Source: Odontocerum albicorne (lineage: Eukaryota; Arthropoda; Insecta; Trichoptera; Odontoceridae). Taken from it: a stretch of DNA of 64,000 nt. Made by a program: the position numbers and the translations under genes. The notes beneath the pieces were generated by a model. The model made no database searches and was not told the origin of the DNA. It worked only from the letters and a program-made list of their open reading frames with translations. Numbering within the stretch: the first letter of the stretch is position 1; each line of letters starts with the position of its first letter. The stretch covers positions 3,658,409-3,722,408 of the forward strand of contig OX463866.1 of the NCBI GenBank assembly GCA_949825065.1. The letters are read 5' to 3'. Shown here piece after piece: positions 31,084 to 41,436 of this stretch.

Positions 31084-31254
31084 AGGACACTCTTGGCAAG
31101 GTGGGCCCGGGACGACGGGTTAGCGAGAGACGAGCCTTCCTGTTCGATGGGCTGCTGCTGCTGTGCAAACCCTGCCCTGCCCGACAAGACCTCAAGCCCA
31201 AAGAGCGCCTCTACATCCGCAAGATGGACATCGTGGATCGGCCCGACACAGAAG
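31084..31254 (+). CDS. Sos: Sos exon 9: PH domain, N-terminal half
   Basis: 171 nt, phase 1 on both sides; acceptor attgcag, donor gtgagc. Encodes EDTLGKVGPGRRVSERRAFL followed by FDGLLLLCKP and a segment KERLYIRKMDIVDRPDTE, matching strands beta1-beta4 of the Sos PH domain. The loop between LCK and LKEK is shorter than in Drosophila. The PH domain binds PIP2/phosphatidic acid in the family. A mariner (irritans type) begins only 28 bp after the donor. Confidence 0.96.
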
Positions 31255-31282
31255 GTGAGCTCACTGTTCCGAAATTGTACTA

Positions 31283-32296
31283 ACACATCGATCAATAAGT
31301 CCCGGGACTAACTACTAAAACAACATTTGTTTGCCAAAATTCTTCTTTATTCATCAACATAGTCTCCTCCAAGAGCGACTCATTCATTCCAACGCTTTCC
31401 TAACTTTTCTATGCCAGCCGTGTATAAAGATTTATCTTTGGTTTCAAAATAGGCATTAGTTTCGGCAATCACTTCTTCATTGGAGCCAAATCTCTTTCCC
31501 TGGAGCATCTTTATGAGGTCTGCGAACAGCCAATAGTGCTGGGGGCCTAATCTGGAGAATACGGTGGGTGCGGAAGCAAGTCGAAGTTCAACTCATGCAA
31601 TTTGACCATCGACTTATGACACGTTGCATTGTCCTGATGAAAGAGAACTTTTTTCTTTTTCATATGGGACCGTTTTTTTGCAATTTCTGCCTTCAAACGC
31701 TCCAATAACGCTACGTAATATTCGCTATTGATGGTTTTTCTTTTTTCAAGGTGATCGATGAATATTATACCATGCGCATCCCAAAATACGGAGGCCATAA
31801 CCTTCCCGGCCGACTGTTGAGTTTTTGGTCGCTTCGGACGACTTTCACCGGCTGCTCTTTACTCAGCTGACTTACGATTTGATTCCGGAGTATAGTGGTG
31901 GATCCAAGTTTCATCCATTGTCACATACTGACACAAAAACTCTTTATTTCGCATCAAACAGTGCCAAACAGCACTCTAAATCATCGATGCGTTGTTGTTT
32001 CTGTTCCATTGTGAGCAAACGCGTCACCCATTTCGAAAAAAGGTTTTTCATGACCAAATGTTCCTGCAAAATAGTGTAAACACTACCAAATGATGTCTTC
32101 AGGATGTCAGCTATCTCACGCAACTTTACTATGCGATTTTCCATCACGATTTTGAGGGTTTTTTTTATGTTTTCTGCTGTAAAAGCCTCATTTGGACGAC
32201 CAGAGCGTTCAGAATCATTTGTGTCTGTACGACCGCGTTTGAAATCAGCATACCACCGACAAATGGTTGTTTTCGACGGATAACACTTTTCAAGCA
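31283..32296 (-). mobile_element. irritans-type mariner, copy C (5' truncated)
   Basis: Right-hand inverted end (ACACATCGATCAATAAGTCC) at 31283, TA before it. The minus strand contains, in order and with frameshifts: TICRWYADFKRGRTDTNDSE, REIADILKTSFGSVYTILQE, LLTMEQKQQRIDDLE, the ETW.HH region, GKVMASVFWDAHGIIFIDHL, LFHQDNATCHKSMV and LLPHPPYSPD. It is the most complete coverage of the catalytic region in the window, but frames are broken and the first about 100 bp with the left inverted end are absent. It lies 28 bp after the exon 9 donor. Confidence 0.9.
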
Positions 32297-32495
32297 CATT
32301 CTGTGGTACTGCATGATAATCGAGTCAGTGATTACCGAAGGGAACTCCACTCAGCCTTACACCGGTTCATCTTCGGACCGATTGGCTACTCCGATCTAGT
32401 GACGTCAAAGGGTAGTTTTGTTCCTTTTGAAATTTTCTGTGAAAGTACTGGCAACTTGCTGGGCTGTTTGAACTCCAGGCCTTTAGCCACTTAAC
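32297..32495 (+). repeat. Dispersed repeat shared with 10420-10620
   Basis: CATTCTGTGGTACTGCATGA, CATCTTCGGACCGATTGGCT and CTCCGATCTAGTGACGTCAA correspond to the earlier copy. It abuts the broken end of mariner copy C. Confidence 0.65.
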
Positions 32496-32504
32496 AAGAA
32501 AAAA

Positions 32505-32800
32505 ATTGGGATGAACATCTGGCAAATGCATATATTCCCAAGATCTCACCGCTGCTTGCTGAAGTTGTCTCCTGTCTCCCTCCACCCGCAATACCCAGCC
32601 TGCATTTTTACCGTTAGATACGTGTGTATGTCGGTACTAGTTTAAACATAATTCAGTCTTGTTTGAGCTCCCATAATGATGAGGGAGAAACTTTGAAACC
32701 GGTAGGGTTATACCGTTATGTTAAGGTGGAATAAACAGGTTTTGACCAAATAAATTACAATATCTTTAAACCTCCAGTGTTAATGCCTTAACTGTCAATC
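32505..32800 (+). mobile_element. Penelope-like 3' end
   Basis: TGAACATCTGGCAAATGCAT, AGATCTCACCGCTGCTTGCT, then AATGATGAGGGAGAAACTTT and GAAACCGGTAGGGTTATACC, ending in TTAAACCTCCAGTGTTAATG and GCCTTAACT. It covers the last about 290 bp of the element. The CTGATGA box is altered here to ATAATGA. Confidence 0.72.
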
Positions 32801-32804
32801 TTCT

Positions 32805-33128
32805 TCTTCATCTTATTTTAGGCCTGTTGGCCTGTTATGGTCCTGCATCATTGTTTGCCTCTTGTGACGTCGACTGCCAGCTGTCTTTCCATCTTTTGGG
32901 AGGTCGTCCTAGAGGTTTGCTTGCTTGGGGGATACTGTCCGTGGCCATTCTTACAGCTCTTGGTTCCGACATTCTGGATACGTGTTTGTTCCAGAACCTT
33001 CTTCTCTGTCGTCCCCATCTGACAATATCTTCAACTTCGCACGTTCTTCGGATTTCTGTATTTCGTACTCTATCACGAAGGGTTTTGCCAGCGATATTCC
33101 TGAGTACCTTCATTTTGCTGTAAATCAA
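32805..33128 (-). mobile_element. RTE-like LINE C-terminal fragment
   Basis: The minus strand has one open frame: MKVLRNIAGKTLRDRVRNTE, IRRTCEVEDIVRWGRQRRRF, WNKHVSRMSEPRAVRMATDS and GRPPKRWKDSWQSTSQEANN. Same family as 26580-26870, and here the frame is intact. The (GAA)n tail is at 32803-32810. Confidence 0.88.
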
Positions 33129-33183
33129 ATAACTAAAATAAATTGCAATTTACACATCACTCTAATCTATGTCACTTTTCCAG

Positions 33184-33325
33184 AGCTACGTAACTGTCTA
33201 GAACTGTCCCAAAGATATGGCAACTCGGTGGTGCTCTGCTGCAACGGTGCCATAGACAAGAACCGCTGGATGGCTGACTTGGTCATGCTCAACACTAAGA
33301 GCATGCTGGACAGAACGTTGGACAG
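33184..33325 (+). CDS. Sos: Sos exon 10: PH domain, C-terminal half
   Basis: 142 nt, phase 1 in and phase 2 out; acceptor ttttccag, donor gtaatt. The product ELRNCLELSQRYGNSVVLCC then NGAIDKNRWMADLVMLNTKS-MLDRTLD has the invariant PH-domain Trp (NRWMADL) in the C-terminal helix. It matches HKHDWMADLLMVITKSMLDR of Drosophila. A minus-strand LINE fragment ends about 55 bp upstream. Confidence 0.96.
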
Positions 33326-33339
33326 GTAATTAACTTTAT

Positions 33340-33739
33340 TTTCTTGCTGTGCTTATTCCATCGCATTTTCACTAACTTATTTTCTTCAAATAAACATTAC
33401 AAGACATTTGTAGTTCAACATATTTTATTTTTATTGTTCATTAATCATCTTCATTCGACACGTTCTGAATACACGATAGATTGTCCGAACATTGGGACCA
33501 CGCGCTCTGGGCAGGACCTGATTGATGCTATTAGCATTAAGCGATCATGTGTGTGTTGCTGATTAATATTTATCTGTTCACCACGTTAAAAATCAAATTC
33601 CACGAATCCTGTGCGCGGCACAATTTCGGCATTTTTTAATTTCTAAGTTTAAACGCGTATTTTGTTTAGAACCACTGATATTTAATTACAACACCAAGTA
33701 AACATGACACATAAGTAATTTTCTGATAATAAATTACTC
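33340..33739. other. Intron 10 start, nothing recognised
   Basis: AT-rich, with no repeat shared elsewhere and no coding similarity. Confidence 0.4.
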
Positions 33740-34378
33740 TTAACCCTTCCCTTACAGTGATAAAAATAATACGCGTGTTACGGTGTTGGGTAGTGAGTAC
33801 GCAATCAAAAATTAGCGATTTTAAATCGGAAAAATAAGAACATTCATAGATAATCCCCTTAATTAATTATAATTGAAGTTAAAAATTATAATAATTGAGA
33901 TTTATTTGCTAAAAACATTAAAAAACCATCTGAAAACATTAAAAAACGCTCACGGAAGGGGTGTACATCTAACCTATTTGCAAGCCTAGAGGCAACTAGT
34001 GACGCGGAACGTCAGTCACATACCCCGGCGCTTACGCCTTTCCTTGCGACGTTGAGACAGTTCAGCTCCTCGCAATTCAGTCTAGTATGCAAGAGTGAGA
34101 TGCGAATATAGTGTCGCGCTTCCCGCATACTATTCACCTATCGTCAAGATGAGGCACTCGCCGCGTTTAAATGCGAATTTGTTTTCGATCTTTACAAAAC
34201 ACCTCGATGTAGTCGATAAATTCTGATTATTATTAATATTATTTTTTAAATCAATGCGTAAATATATTATGGAGGAATACCTAAAATCTTAACCTTGTAT
34301 TTATAATATTTATAGAGATATTGATGGTTATTAGAAGCAACGTGTAGAAGATACCCAACACAGGGAAGGAAAGGTTAA
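33740..34378 (+). mobile_element. piggyBac-like MITE, copy 1
   Basis: TTAA on both sides (33740-33743 and 34375-34378) with inverted ends CCCTTCCCTTACAGTG and, inverted, CCTTTCCTTCCCTGTG. The 639-bp body has no coding capacity. It is nearly identical to 50465-51093 in inverse orientation. TTAA target and CCC-starting ends fit the piggyBac superfamily (inference). Confidence 0.85.
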
Positions 34379-34775
34379 GGAGGCTCATTAAATAAAGGAG
34401 ATAAACTAAACATTACGTAAAGTACACAATTGAATGCTACGATCAAAGCAATGATTCATTACACTCACCGAATCAAATGCATATAGCACTAGTAATGTTT
34501 ATTTACGTAAGAGAGATTTAGTAATGTTTATTCACGTAAGAGAGACTCATCGCAGGACTCGATCCGCGCGACAGGTCGTTACATGTGACGTAATAGCTAG
34601 AAATATTGAGAAACCAAAAAAAATTCGGCGCTCTGTTTATTCAACAATATCTCATAAACTAATATATTATTTGACAAGGTTTTCAGAGATGTCGCTAGAA
34701 TAAAGATTATTTTAAATTTTAGTTCCATTTTCATTCCGGTTTTGTGTCATTCTTTTTAAGTATTTGTGATTTGAA
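34379..34775. other. Intron 10 stretch, little recognised
   Basis: A 30-bp direct duplication (AGTAATGTTTATTTACGTAA and AGTAATGTTTATTCACGTAA with AGAGAGA) at 34493-34547 is the only structure seen. Confidence 0.45.
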
Positions 34776-35095
34776 ACTTGGATTGTCGTCAGATCACAGG
34801 CGTTTGTGCTTCCCGCGGGAAACACGTTAAAGTCCGAAAGGTGTCCTATTTGGGTCATGTACTTAGAGGAGCAAAGTACAAATTACTGCACCTGATCATC
34901 CAAGACAAAATAGAGGGTCGAAGAGGTGTCGGCAGGAGGCAAATCTCCTGGCTCCGCAATATACGTGATTGGACTGGTATAAGGAGCGTTGGGGATCTTT
35001 TTCGGGCTGCCGGGGACAAAGATGTCTACTCTCAGGTGATATTCAACTTTGGGGGGACCTGACATGACACTGGGAAGAAGAAGATCATGTGTAAT
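34776..35095 (+). mobile_element. RTE-like LINE C-terminal fragment with (GAA)n tail
   Basis: MDCRQITGVCASRGKHVKVR, then KVSYLGHVLRGAKYKLLHLI, GRRGVGRRQISWLRNIRDWT and SVGDLFRAAGDKDVYSQVIF. Open to the stop and followed by a GAAGAAGAAG-type tail. Same family as 8498-8766 and 14915-15140. Confidence 0.85.
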
Positions 35096-35284
35096 TGGAT
35101 ACTCCATAAGATAGTGTTGCTCTGGTTTGCCGATTACCACTGATGACGACCCAATCGAGGTTTCGACCAAGAATAACCAGCACTCGACAACATGGGAGAT
35201 TGCTGAGATACTGTAAATATCGAAAACTGTCCATGAGGATTTTGGGCAATTTTGCATTTGAATTAGGTCTAAAAATTTATCATA
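35096..35284. repeat. Dispersed repeat, inverse of 14450-14640
   Basis: GATTACCACTGATGACGACC, CAACATGGGAGATTGCTGAG and TGCATTTGAATTAGGTCTAA have inverted counterparts at 14450-14640. Probably part of a LINE or a MITE; not resolved. Confidence 0.55.
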
Positions 35285-35762
35285 ATCTTAACTGTCCCGC
35301 CGTCCCCTCATATATTGCGGAAAATTTTCAGCCTCTTACCGATCATGGATTTGCGCTGCGCTCAAACAGAAATTGTTTATTGGCTTTCCCAGTTCACTGC
35401 TCTTTTTTTTTGCATTGTCCTTTGCTGTCCATGCAGTGAGACTCTGGAACCAGTTGCAAACCAATGTTAGACTCGCTCCATCCTTGGCATGCTTTAAAAA
35501 GCGACTTAAAAAATTCACTTAACTCAAAACACTATTTCATTCCTGTTCTTTCTTTCCTCTCCACCATCCCTTCCTTTACCTTTGATTGATGATATCTCAC
35601 TTTTATTGTAATATGTTTATGTCCATAAAGTTTATAAATATGAATAATTTTCTGCGATCATGTCAATTGCTTTATTTACTTTTGTTGGAAGAGAGTGCCG
35701 TCTGGCAATAAATCCGTCAAATTCTACTATATTTACAATGAAGTATTAAATAAATAAAAATT
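35285..35762 (+). mobile_element. Jockey-like LINE 3' end
   Basis: CTTAACTGTCCCGCCGTCCC, TCAGCCTCTTACCGATCATG, AAACAGAAATTGTTTATTGG and CCATGCAGTGAGACTCTGGA follow the same order as 21890-22130. The 3' tail is GTTGGAAGAGAGTGCCGTCT then GGCAATAAATCCGTCAAATT, ending in TAAATAAATAAA. Confidence 0.8.
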
Positions 35763-35838
35763 CCTTTCCGGACAACCCAATATACATGTTAGTAGCACAG
35801 AATCGGTTCTAACGAGTGTGTGTTGATTGTCATTTCAG

Positions 35839-35971
35839 CATTCTCCAGGACCTGGGGAAGAAGCATCCGTTGAAGCTGCCGCCTCCGTCGCTGTACAGGT
35901 TCGCCGTGCCTGACTCTGCGGAAAACATTGTGCTGGAGGATAGGCAGAACTCTGGGGTTCCACTCATCAAG
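35839..35971 (+). CDS. Sos: Sos exon 11: PH-REM linker helix
   Basis: 133 nt, phase 2 in and 0 out; acceptor catttcag, donor gtgggt. Together with the split Ser codon it reads [20 protein letters not shown] then [25 protein letters not shown]. Equivalent to the family linker where the Drosophila protein has YKFAVPDSGDNIVLEERESAGVP. It connects PH to the Ras-exchanger motif (REM). Confidence 0.95.
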
Positions 35972-36069
35972 GTGGGTGGACCAGTCTTACCTCAATTCAT
36001 CTCATTTCAGTTAAGTTCATCGCCCATATCAGTTTTATTGGCAATGCTGAAAAAGCTATCCAAATTTTG

Positions 36070-36528
36070 ATAGATGCTCAATAAAATTACCTGTTGCATT
36101 ATTTTTCAAACTGGTATGACTACGCCACTGGTACAAAGAACTGTAACAATAGGTATGCTGCTCGATACTCGGAGAATTTAGCTCACGTTCAAAAGTCGTA
36201 GATCGGTGAAAGGTAGAAGGGTGAAGAGATCCCTCTTAGGTAGGTAGTAGATGGTCTCAAGTAAAACACAGTAAACAGAGTGAACTGAGAATGATTTTAT
36301 TTGGCTTTTTCGCTTCTTGTGTGCGGTCAATCGCTCATCGCAAGCGCCTGCTTTCGCTTCTGCATGCCGTCACAACTCGCGAGATGTCACAATTTTCGTA
36401 AGTTTTGCGCATGCAGAGGCCTGCCAACTTGCGATATAGTCTCGCGATGACCGCGCACAAGGTATATTTCCGTTGCAGTCGTGACGCCGCATGGACCCCA
36501 ACAAACATAAAATGATTACATAAAAACA
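36070..36528. other. Intron 11 stretch, nothing recognised
   Basis: Includes a GC-richer part (36310-36490) with partial palindromes around CGCTCATCGCAAGC and ACTCGCGAGATG. No element or coding region assigned. Confidence 0.4.
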
Positions 36529-37295
36529 ACACATCGATCAATAAATCCCGGGACTAACTAACAGATGGCGCCTCTAATAACAAATCCATACCATTTTCAG
36601 TTAGTACCAACTTTTAAAAGTTACATGTCAAACTTTCATGACATTCCGATATTGTGTCATTGAGTTACAGTGGTTTTAGTGACGCTACTTTTGTTATTTT
36701 CAAAACAATGGAAAAAACCGAATTTCGTGTGTTGATAAAACATTGCTTTTTAATGGGAAAAATACCGTTCAAACTCAGCGATAGCTTGAAAAGTGTTATC
36801 CGTTGAAAACAACCATTTGTCGGTGGTATGCTGATTTCAAACACGGTCGTACAGACACAAATGATTCTGAACGCTCTGGTCGTCCAAATGAGGCTGTTAC
36901 AGCAGAAAACATAAAAAAAAAACCTCAAAATCGTGATGGAAAATCGCAAAGTAAAGTTGCGTGAGATAGCTGACATCCTGAAGATATCATTTGGTAGTGT
37001 TTACACTATTTTGCATGAACATTTGGTCATGAAAAAGCTTTTTTCGATCGATCACCTTGAAAAGGGAAAAACCATCAATAGTGAATATCACATAAAGTTA
37101 TTGGAGCGTTTGAAGGCAGAAATTGCAAAAAACGGCCCCATATGTAGAAGAAAAAAGTTCTCTTTCATCAGGACAATGCACCGTTTCACAAGTCGATGGT
37201 AACGATGGCCAAATTGCATGAGTTGAACTTCGAATTGCTTCCGCACCCACCTTATTCTCCAGATTTGGCCCCCAGCGACTATTGGCTGTTCGCAG
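36529..37295 (+). mobile_element. irritans-type mariner, copy D (3' truncated)
   Basis: Left inverted end ACACATCGATCAATAAATCC. The transposase start EKTEFRVLIKHCFLMGK is frameshifted; MMENRKVKLREIADILKISF then GSVYTILHEHLVMKKLFSID jumps directly to HLEKGKTINSEYHIKLLERL. A middle deletion like that of copies A and B, but with different breakpoints. It ends abruptly in YWLFAD, before the right end. Confidence 0.88.
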
Positions 37296-37299
37296 ATAG

Positions 37300-37836
37300 G
37301 CCAGATAAGCCTTCAGGCATGATGAATATTTGATCAGTTGCTAAGCGTGTTATGTGTCTTTGCAGAGTTTGAATTTTTTGATGACGGTAATCCAAGGAAT
37401 TGTGAAATCTTGTAACAAACTGCCCGATAAGAGTAGTGAGTGCTGCGACATTGAACCTGTAAAAACTGTCTGGACACTACACACAAACCTAAAAGCGCTG
37501 TTTTGATTTTCCTTTACTATGACATTTAAAGATGATATAGATATTAACAGCATTCATGCTGCCAATGATGATAATACTGCCCAATAGTTACATTGAACCA
37601 GTGTATGAGACGTCCGGACAAGTTCCTACACACAAACCCAGGAGTGCTGTTTTAGTAGTGTTCTGTTCCCTTTGCTTTTTCCTTGCTGTCTCTCCATGAA
37701 CATATGACAGGTAAACTTGATATAGATATTAACAGAATTCATTCTGCCTGGCAATACCGATAATAATGTTATGATGAAAAATGTTGCTATATAAAATATT
37801 GTATTATTATAAAAAAAACTATTTACCATGTTTCAG
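37300..37836. repeat. Imperfect direct duplication in intron 11
   Basis: A segment at 37425-37575 (TGACATTTAAAGATGATATA, GATATTAACAGCATTCATGC, TGCCAATGATGATAATACTG) recurs, diverged, at 37600-37770 (AGGTAAACTTGATATAGATA, TTAACAGAATTCATTCTGCC, GGCAATACCGATAATAATG). Otherwise unrecognised. Confidence 0.55.
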
Positions 37837-38011
37837 GGAGCCACGTTGCTGAAGCTAGTAGAGCGCCTAACATACCACATCTACGCGGACCCCATGTTCG
37901 TGCGCACCTTCCTCACCACGTACCGCAGCTTCTGCAAGCCGCCCGAGCTGCTGGACCTGCTCATCGAGAGGTTCAACATCCCTGACCCCAGCCTCGTTTA
38001 CGATGCACCAG
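37837..38011 (+). CDS. Sos: Sos exon 12: REM domain, first part
   Basis: 58 codons plus one base; acceptor gtttcag, donor gtaacg (phase 1). Encodes [40 protein letters not shown] and [18 protein letters not shown]. These are REM helices 1-3, nearly invariant across animals. The [10 protein letters not shown] end is the insect form (vertebrates have FEIPEPEP). The following intron is the longest after intron 1 (about 7.3 kb). Confidence 0.97.
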
Positions 38012-38159
38012 GTAACGTAGCACTTTATCTCATTGCAGACAGTGATATCAGTATTAACACAAGACTTTTTGGGGAATATGGAAAACCACTTCACTCGGCA
38101 AGATTTTTGACCAGATGGTCTCATTCCTTATATATTTGTTCTTCTGTGTCTTAATACAC

Positions 38160-38929
38160 ACTGAAATTGCATTACATTGTCCACATTCTTCTCCAGGCCT
38201 CTCGGTATTCTATTCTCCGAAGAGTGTGGTCAAGACAAGCCCATAGCACTCATCTGGTCTGCTTCTCCACTCTCCTCATTGCCAGTAGTCTCGCCATTCT
38301 CTCGCTGCATGAAATGGGACAGAAGAATTTAACGGAACTCAAAATTAATAAATCTATACAAAATCATGATCATTGATTGTAACAGTGAAATACATCTACG
38401 AAATGATAAAATCGTACGTGATTTCGTCTAACCTAAATCTACAATTGATAACGGTAGAAGTAAAACTGAAATTAGGATAAAAATAGGTATCGTGAAAAGT
38501 GCTATGTCTTCGTGGCTGGGACTGATCTAGAGAAACAGAAACATCTCTCGAGGAGTAAAAATAGGTCTTATGTATTAGATAAATCAAAAAGCTCGTGTGG
38601 TTTTTTAGAATCGAAATGCAGAACGCGTATTGAATATTTTTTTCAAAGCAAATATTCATTTAAATAATCACCTTCACTCTCTGGTTTATTGGTGAATTGT
38701 CTATTTCGCATGTGATTATCTTAGCGCTAAGAAAAGGTGATAATCGCTTGGAGAAATGTGGGAGATGAGGTAGTGTTTCCCATCCTAAAAGTACAAATTT
38801 TGTCGCAAGTACACCTTGCACTATAAGATCTTGCGTTATCCTGCAAGAATTACAGTTTATTTAGATTAACTAATTCTGTCTGTTTCTGAATTAATCCATG
38901 ATATTCCAATTTGATTCAAATGTAAACTA
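38160..38929. other. Intron 12 stretch, nothing recognised
   Basis: AT-rich without coding or repeat similarity. The 69-codon frame near 38167 is not supported by any family feature. Confidence 0.4.
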
Positions 38930-39470
38930 AGGTTTAGGCCACACCAAAGTGCTTCGCTAGGTGCTACGTGACTAATAGACTAGGTGACTTCATGCTTGGC
39001 CACACCAAAGTGCTTCGCACAAATTCATTTGACATTTGGGAGCGGTTGAGTCAACAAACGATGCCACTCTCAAAACTAACCAATTTCATTACACTAACCT
39101 TATCTTTATTTACTTTCTGTGCAACTTCATTCCAAAGTGATTTTATTACAGGTACATTTTTGTATAATTTGCTCGATGAGCTCCACAAAGGCTCCCTTTT
39201 ATACACAGCTGTTATTCAAACTTCCGCCGTCTTGTAAAATCACTTGGTGACACAATAAAATTAACCAACACGTCTGTTCGCTAGGAGATTCACTAGGTGA
39301 CTAATCGTCATGTAGCGTGGCGCAAAGCGTGCGGTGTAGTCATTGCGATAGTATGTGGTGCGTTAGTTCGCTAGGATATGTCGCCTAACTCGCAGCATAG
39401 CTCTAAGCACCAAGCAAGGCTACCTGTGTGGCCGAGGCCTAATTGTTTCATCACTGACTTAAATGTTGTT
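38930..39470. mobile_element. Possible PIF/Harbinger-like MITE
   Basis: Left end TTTAGGCCACACCAAAGTGC (about 38932) and right end, inverted, TTAGGCCTCGGCCACACAGG (about 39440) share the TTAGGCC and CCACAC words. CACTAGGTGACTAATCG-type motifs near both ends are mirrored (GTGCTACGTGACTAATAGAC; CACTAGGTGACTAATCGTCA). The superfamily is a guess. Confidence 0.45.
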
Positions 39471-39807
39471 TATAGTTAAGGCATTAACGTTGTGGAGGTT
39501 TAAAGACATTGTAATTTATTTTTAACAAACACTGTTTATTCCACTTTTTTATGACGGTATAACCCTACCGGTTTCAAGGCTTTCACCTCATCTTCAGGGG
39601 AGTACAAACAAGACTCCTTGTTTGTACTCCCCTGAAGATGAGGTGAAAGCCTTGAAACCGGTAGGGTTATACCGTCATAAAAAAGTGGAATAAACAGTGT
39701 TTGTTAAAAATAAATTACACTGACTTAAATATTGTAATTTTAGAAATTTACCAAGCAAGGCTACCTGTGTGGCCGAGGCCTAATTGTTTCATCACTGACT
39801 TGAATAT
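39411..39807 (+). repeat. 59-bp direct duplication around the fold-back
   Basis: ACCAAGCAAGGCTACCTGTG, TGGCCGAGGCCTAATTGTTT and CATCACTGACTT occur at 39411-39469 and again at 39750-39808. The fold-back sits between the two copies. Confidence 0.8.
39473..39718. mobile_element. Penelope-like fold-back insertion with target duplication
   Basis: About 100-bp arms, almost perfectly inverted around about 39616: left arm minus-strand, right arm plus-strand copy of the element end. Each arm has one hammerhead-like motif (39632-39677 on +, mirror at about 39553-39598). CACTGACTTAAATRTTG flanks the unit (about 39460 and 39719), indicating an insertion event. Confidence 0.82.
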
Positions 39808-39994
39808 TGTAATTTCAGACATTTTTCGAACAAACAGTAGAATTTATTAAGAAAAGTTGATGTCGGGACCTAGGAAAGGGTAAAAAATACAATGTACGGA
39901 TTATCATTATTCTAATTAATGGATTTTTACTCTTTAGTTTTTCAAGTTGGTATTTTCCCTAGAGTATAGAAAATGACTCAAATTATGGCCATTT

Positions 39995-40660
39995 AAAACG
40001 GTGGACCTAAAGAGGATGTAAACATTACAGGCCCATTGCCATAGTCTCTGTAACCAAACTTCTTGAGACCCTTGTGGATGGTGTGTTGAGATCACACGTA
40101 GATTCCTATATTGTCGATGAGCAACACGGCTTTTGACGCGACAAATCAACTGAGTCCAACATTTGATGCTGGTTCTCAGATTGATCACGGCTTTGCAAAA
40201 GAATTTGACAAAGTAAATCATCGAATTTATGAACTAAAATGGATCACTTGACTATTTGTACTATACAATCGGGTGTTCCGCAAGGATCAAATCTCTGCCC
40301 GAAATTGTTTTTTTTTTTTTTAATTTTCATCAATGATATCGGTCAAGTCATCAGACATATAGTAAGCCATTCACGTACATACTGCTTAGCTTAAAAATTC
40401 ATTCTCTTAAAGACCGTATGAAACTCGAGATCGATTTGAATGAATCACCTTAGTATTTGTACTGTAAAATCGGGTGTTCCGCAAGGATAAAATGTCGGCC
40501 CGAATTTTTTTTTTTTTTTAAATTTTCATCAATGATATCGTCTAAGTCATCAGACATAAGCCATTCACCTACTTACTACTGCTTAGCTTAAAAATTAATT
40601 CTCTCAAAGACCGTATGAAACTCGAGATTGATTTGGATGGAGTTCGGACACTAATAAGCT
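39995..40660 (+). mobile_element. Jockey-like LINE RT fragment with internal tandem duplication
   Basis: 40020-40320 gives KHYRPIAIVSVTKLLETLVD, then IVDEQHGF, a stop, and later CTIQSGVPQGSNLCP and FINDI: RT motifs NYRPIS...K..E, QHGF..G.ST and SGVPQGS.LGP...FINDI. The last part (about 195 bp) is duplicated in tandem, 40245-40440 and 40441-40645. Stops and homopolymer runs show it is dead. Confidence 0.75.
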
Positions 40661-40794
40661 TCAATATAACAGGCACTTAATCAGTTACGCAATTGTCGGA
40701 TACCACAAAATGTGATCAACGATTGAGTTTGTTGGTCAATGAGAGATAAGTATGGAGATAGATATCTCCTAACACTTTAGTTGGGATAGATAGT

Positions 40795-40930
40795 TATATC
40801 AAAAGATAAAATCATTGGAAACTAGTAACAGTCGTAATTATATCAAAAGATAAAATCATTGGAAACTAGTAACACTCGTAATTATATCAAAAGATAAAAT
40901 CATTGGAAACTAGTAACACTCGTAATTAAA
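40795..40930 (+). repeat. 44-bp tandem triplication
   Basis: ATATCAAAAGATAAAATCAT, then TGGAAACTAGTAACACTCG repeats at 40801, 40845 and 40889, with one base difference. Confidence 0.9.
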
Positions 40931-41183
40931 TTTTTTTCAAAATTTTCATGCTGCTCAGCGCTACGGAAAAAGAAGTGTTCAGAATCAAAGCAAGGATCTC
41001 CTGATTTGGGTAAGGATTCCACACTCCACAACTTTACTATATACGACAGTTTTCCTGTTTTGATATGTCCGAGACAAGATTGGTTTATGTCTCCAAGTCT
41101 ATTTGCATAATACATACACCATGCCAGCGATCCTTTCTTTCTGTATGCGCGTATAAACACGTGGGAAATAAAAATATAAGTAC

Positions 41184-41422
41184 AGTACCCGGCGGTAAGT
41201 AATACACATCGGGCTTAAGAAAGGGGATCTGTCGGCCATAATCGCAAACTTCGGCTTTGTAGAGCATCGTCTCTGTCACACGATGACGGCCATAATGACT
41301 GATAAATCGCGACGGAACACGTGTATGAATGACAGAGACGACGCTCTACAAAGCCGAAGCTAGCCGATTATGGCCGACAGTCTCTTTCTTAAGCCCTATG
41401 TGTATTACTTACCGCCGGTTAC
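41184..41422. mobile_element. Fold-back (MITE-like) element, copy 1
   Basis: Arms of about 95 bp: ACCCGGCGGTAAGTAATACA, GCTTAAGAAAGGGGATCTGT and TTCGGCTTTGTAGAGCATCG on the left, inverted on the right. The centre has CGCGACGGAACACGTGTATG. Related copies are at 59513-60005 and 62845-63065. Confidence 0.8.
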
Positions 41423-41436
41423 TGAATATTAATATA

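Noticed and set aside
32835..33128. Host gene coding a 97-residue protein on the minus strand
   Set aside because: The peptide is the C-terminus of an RTE-like LINE, also found at 26640-26870 and 10945-11535.
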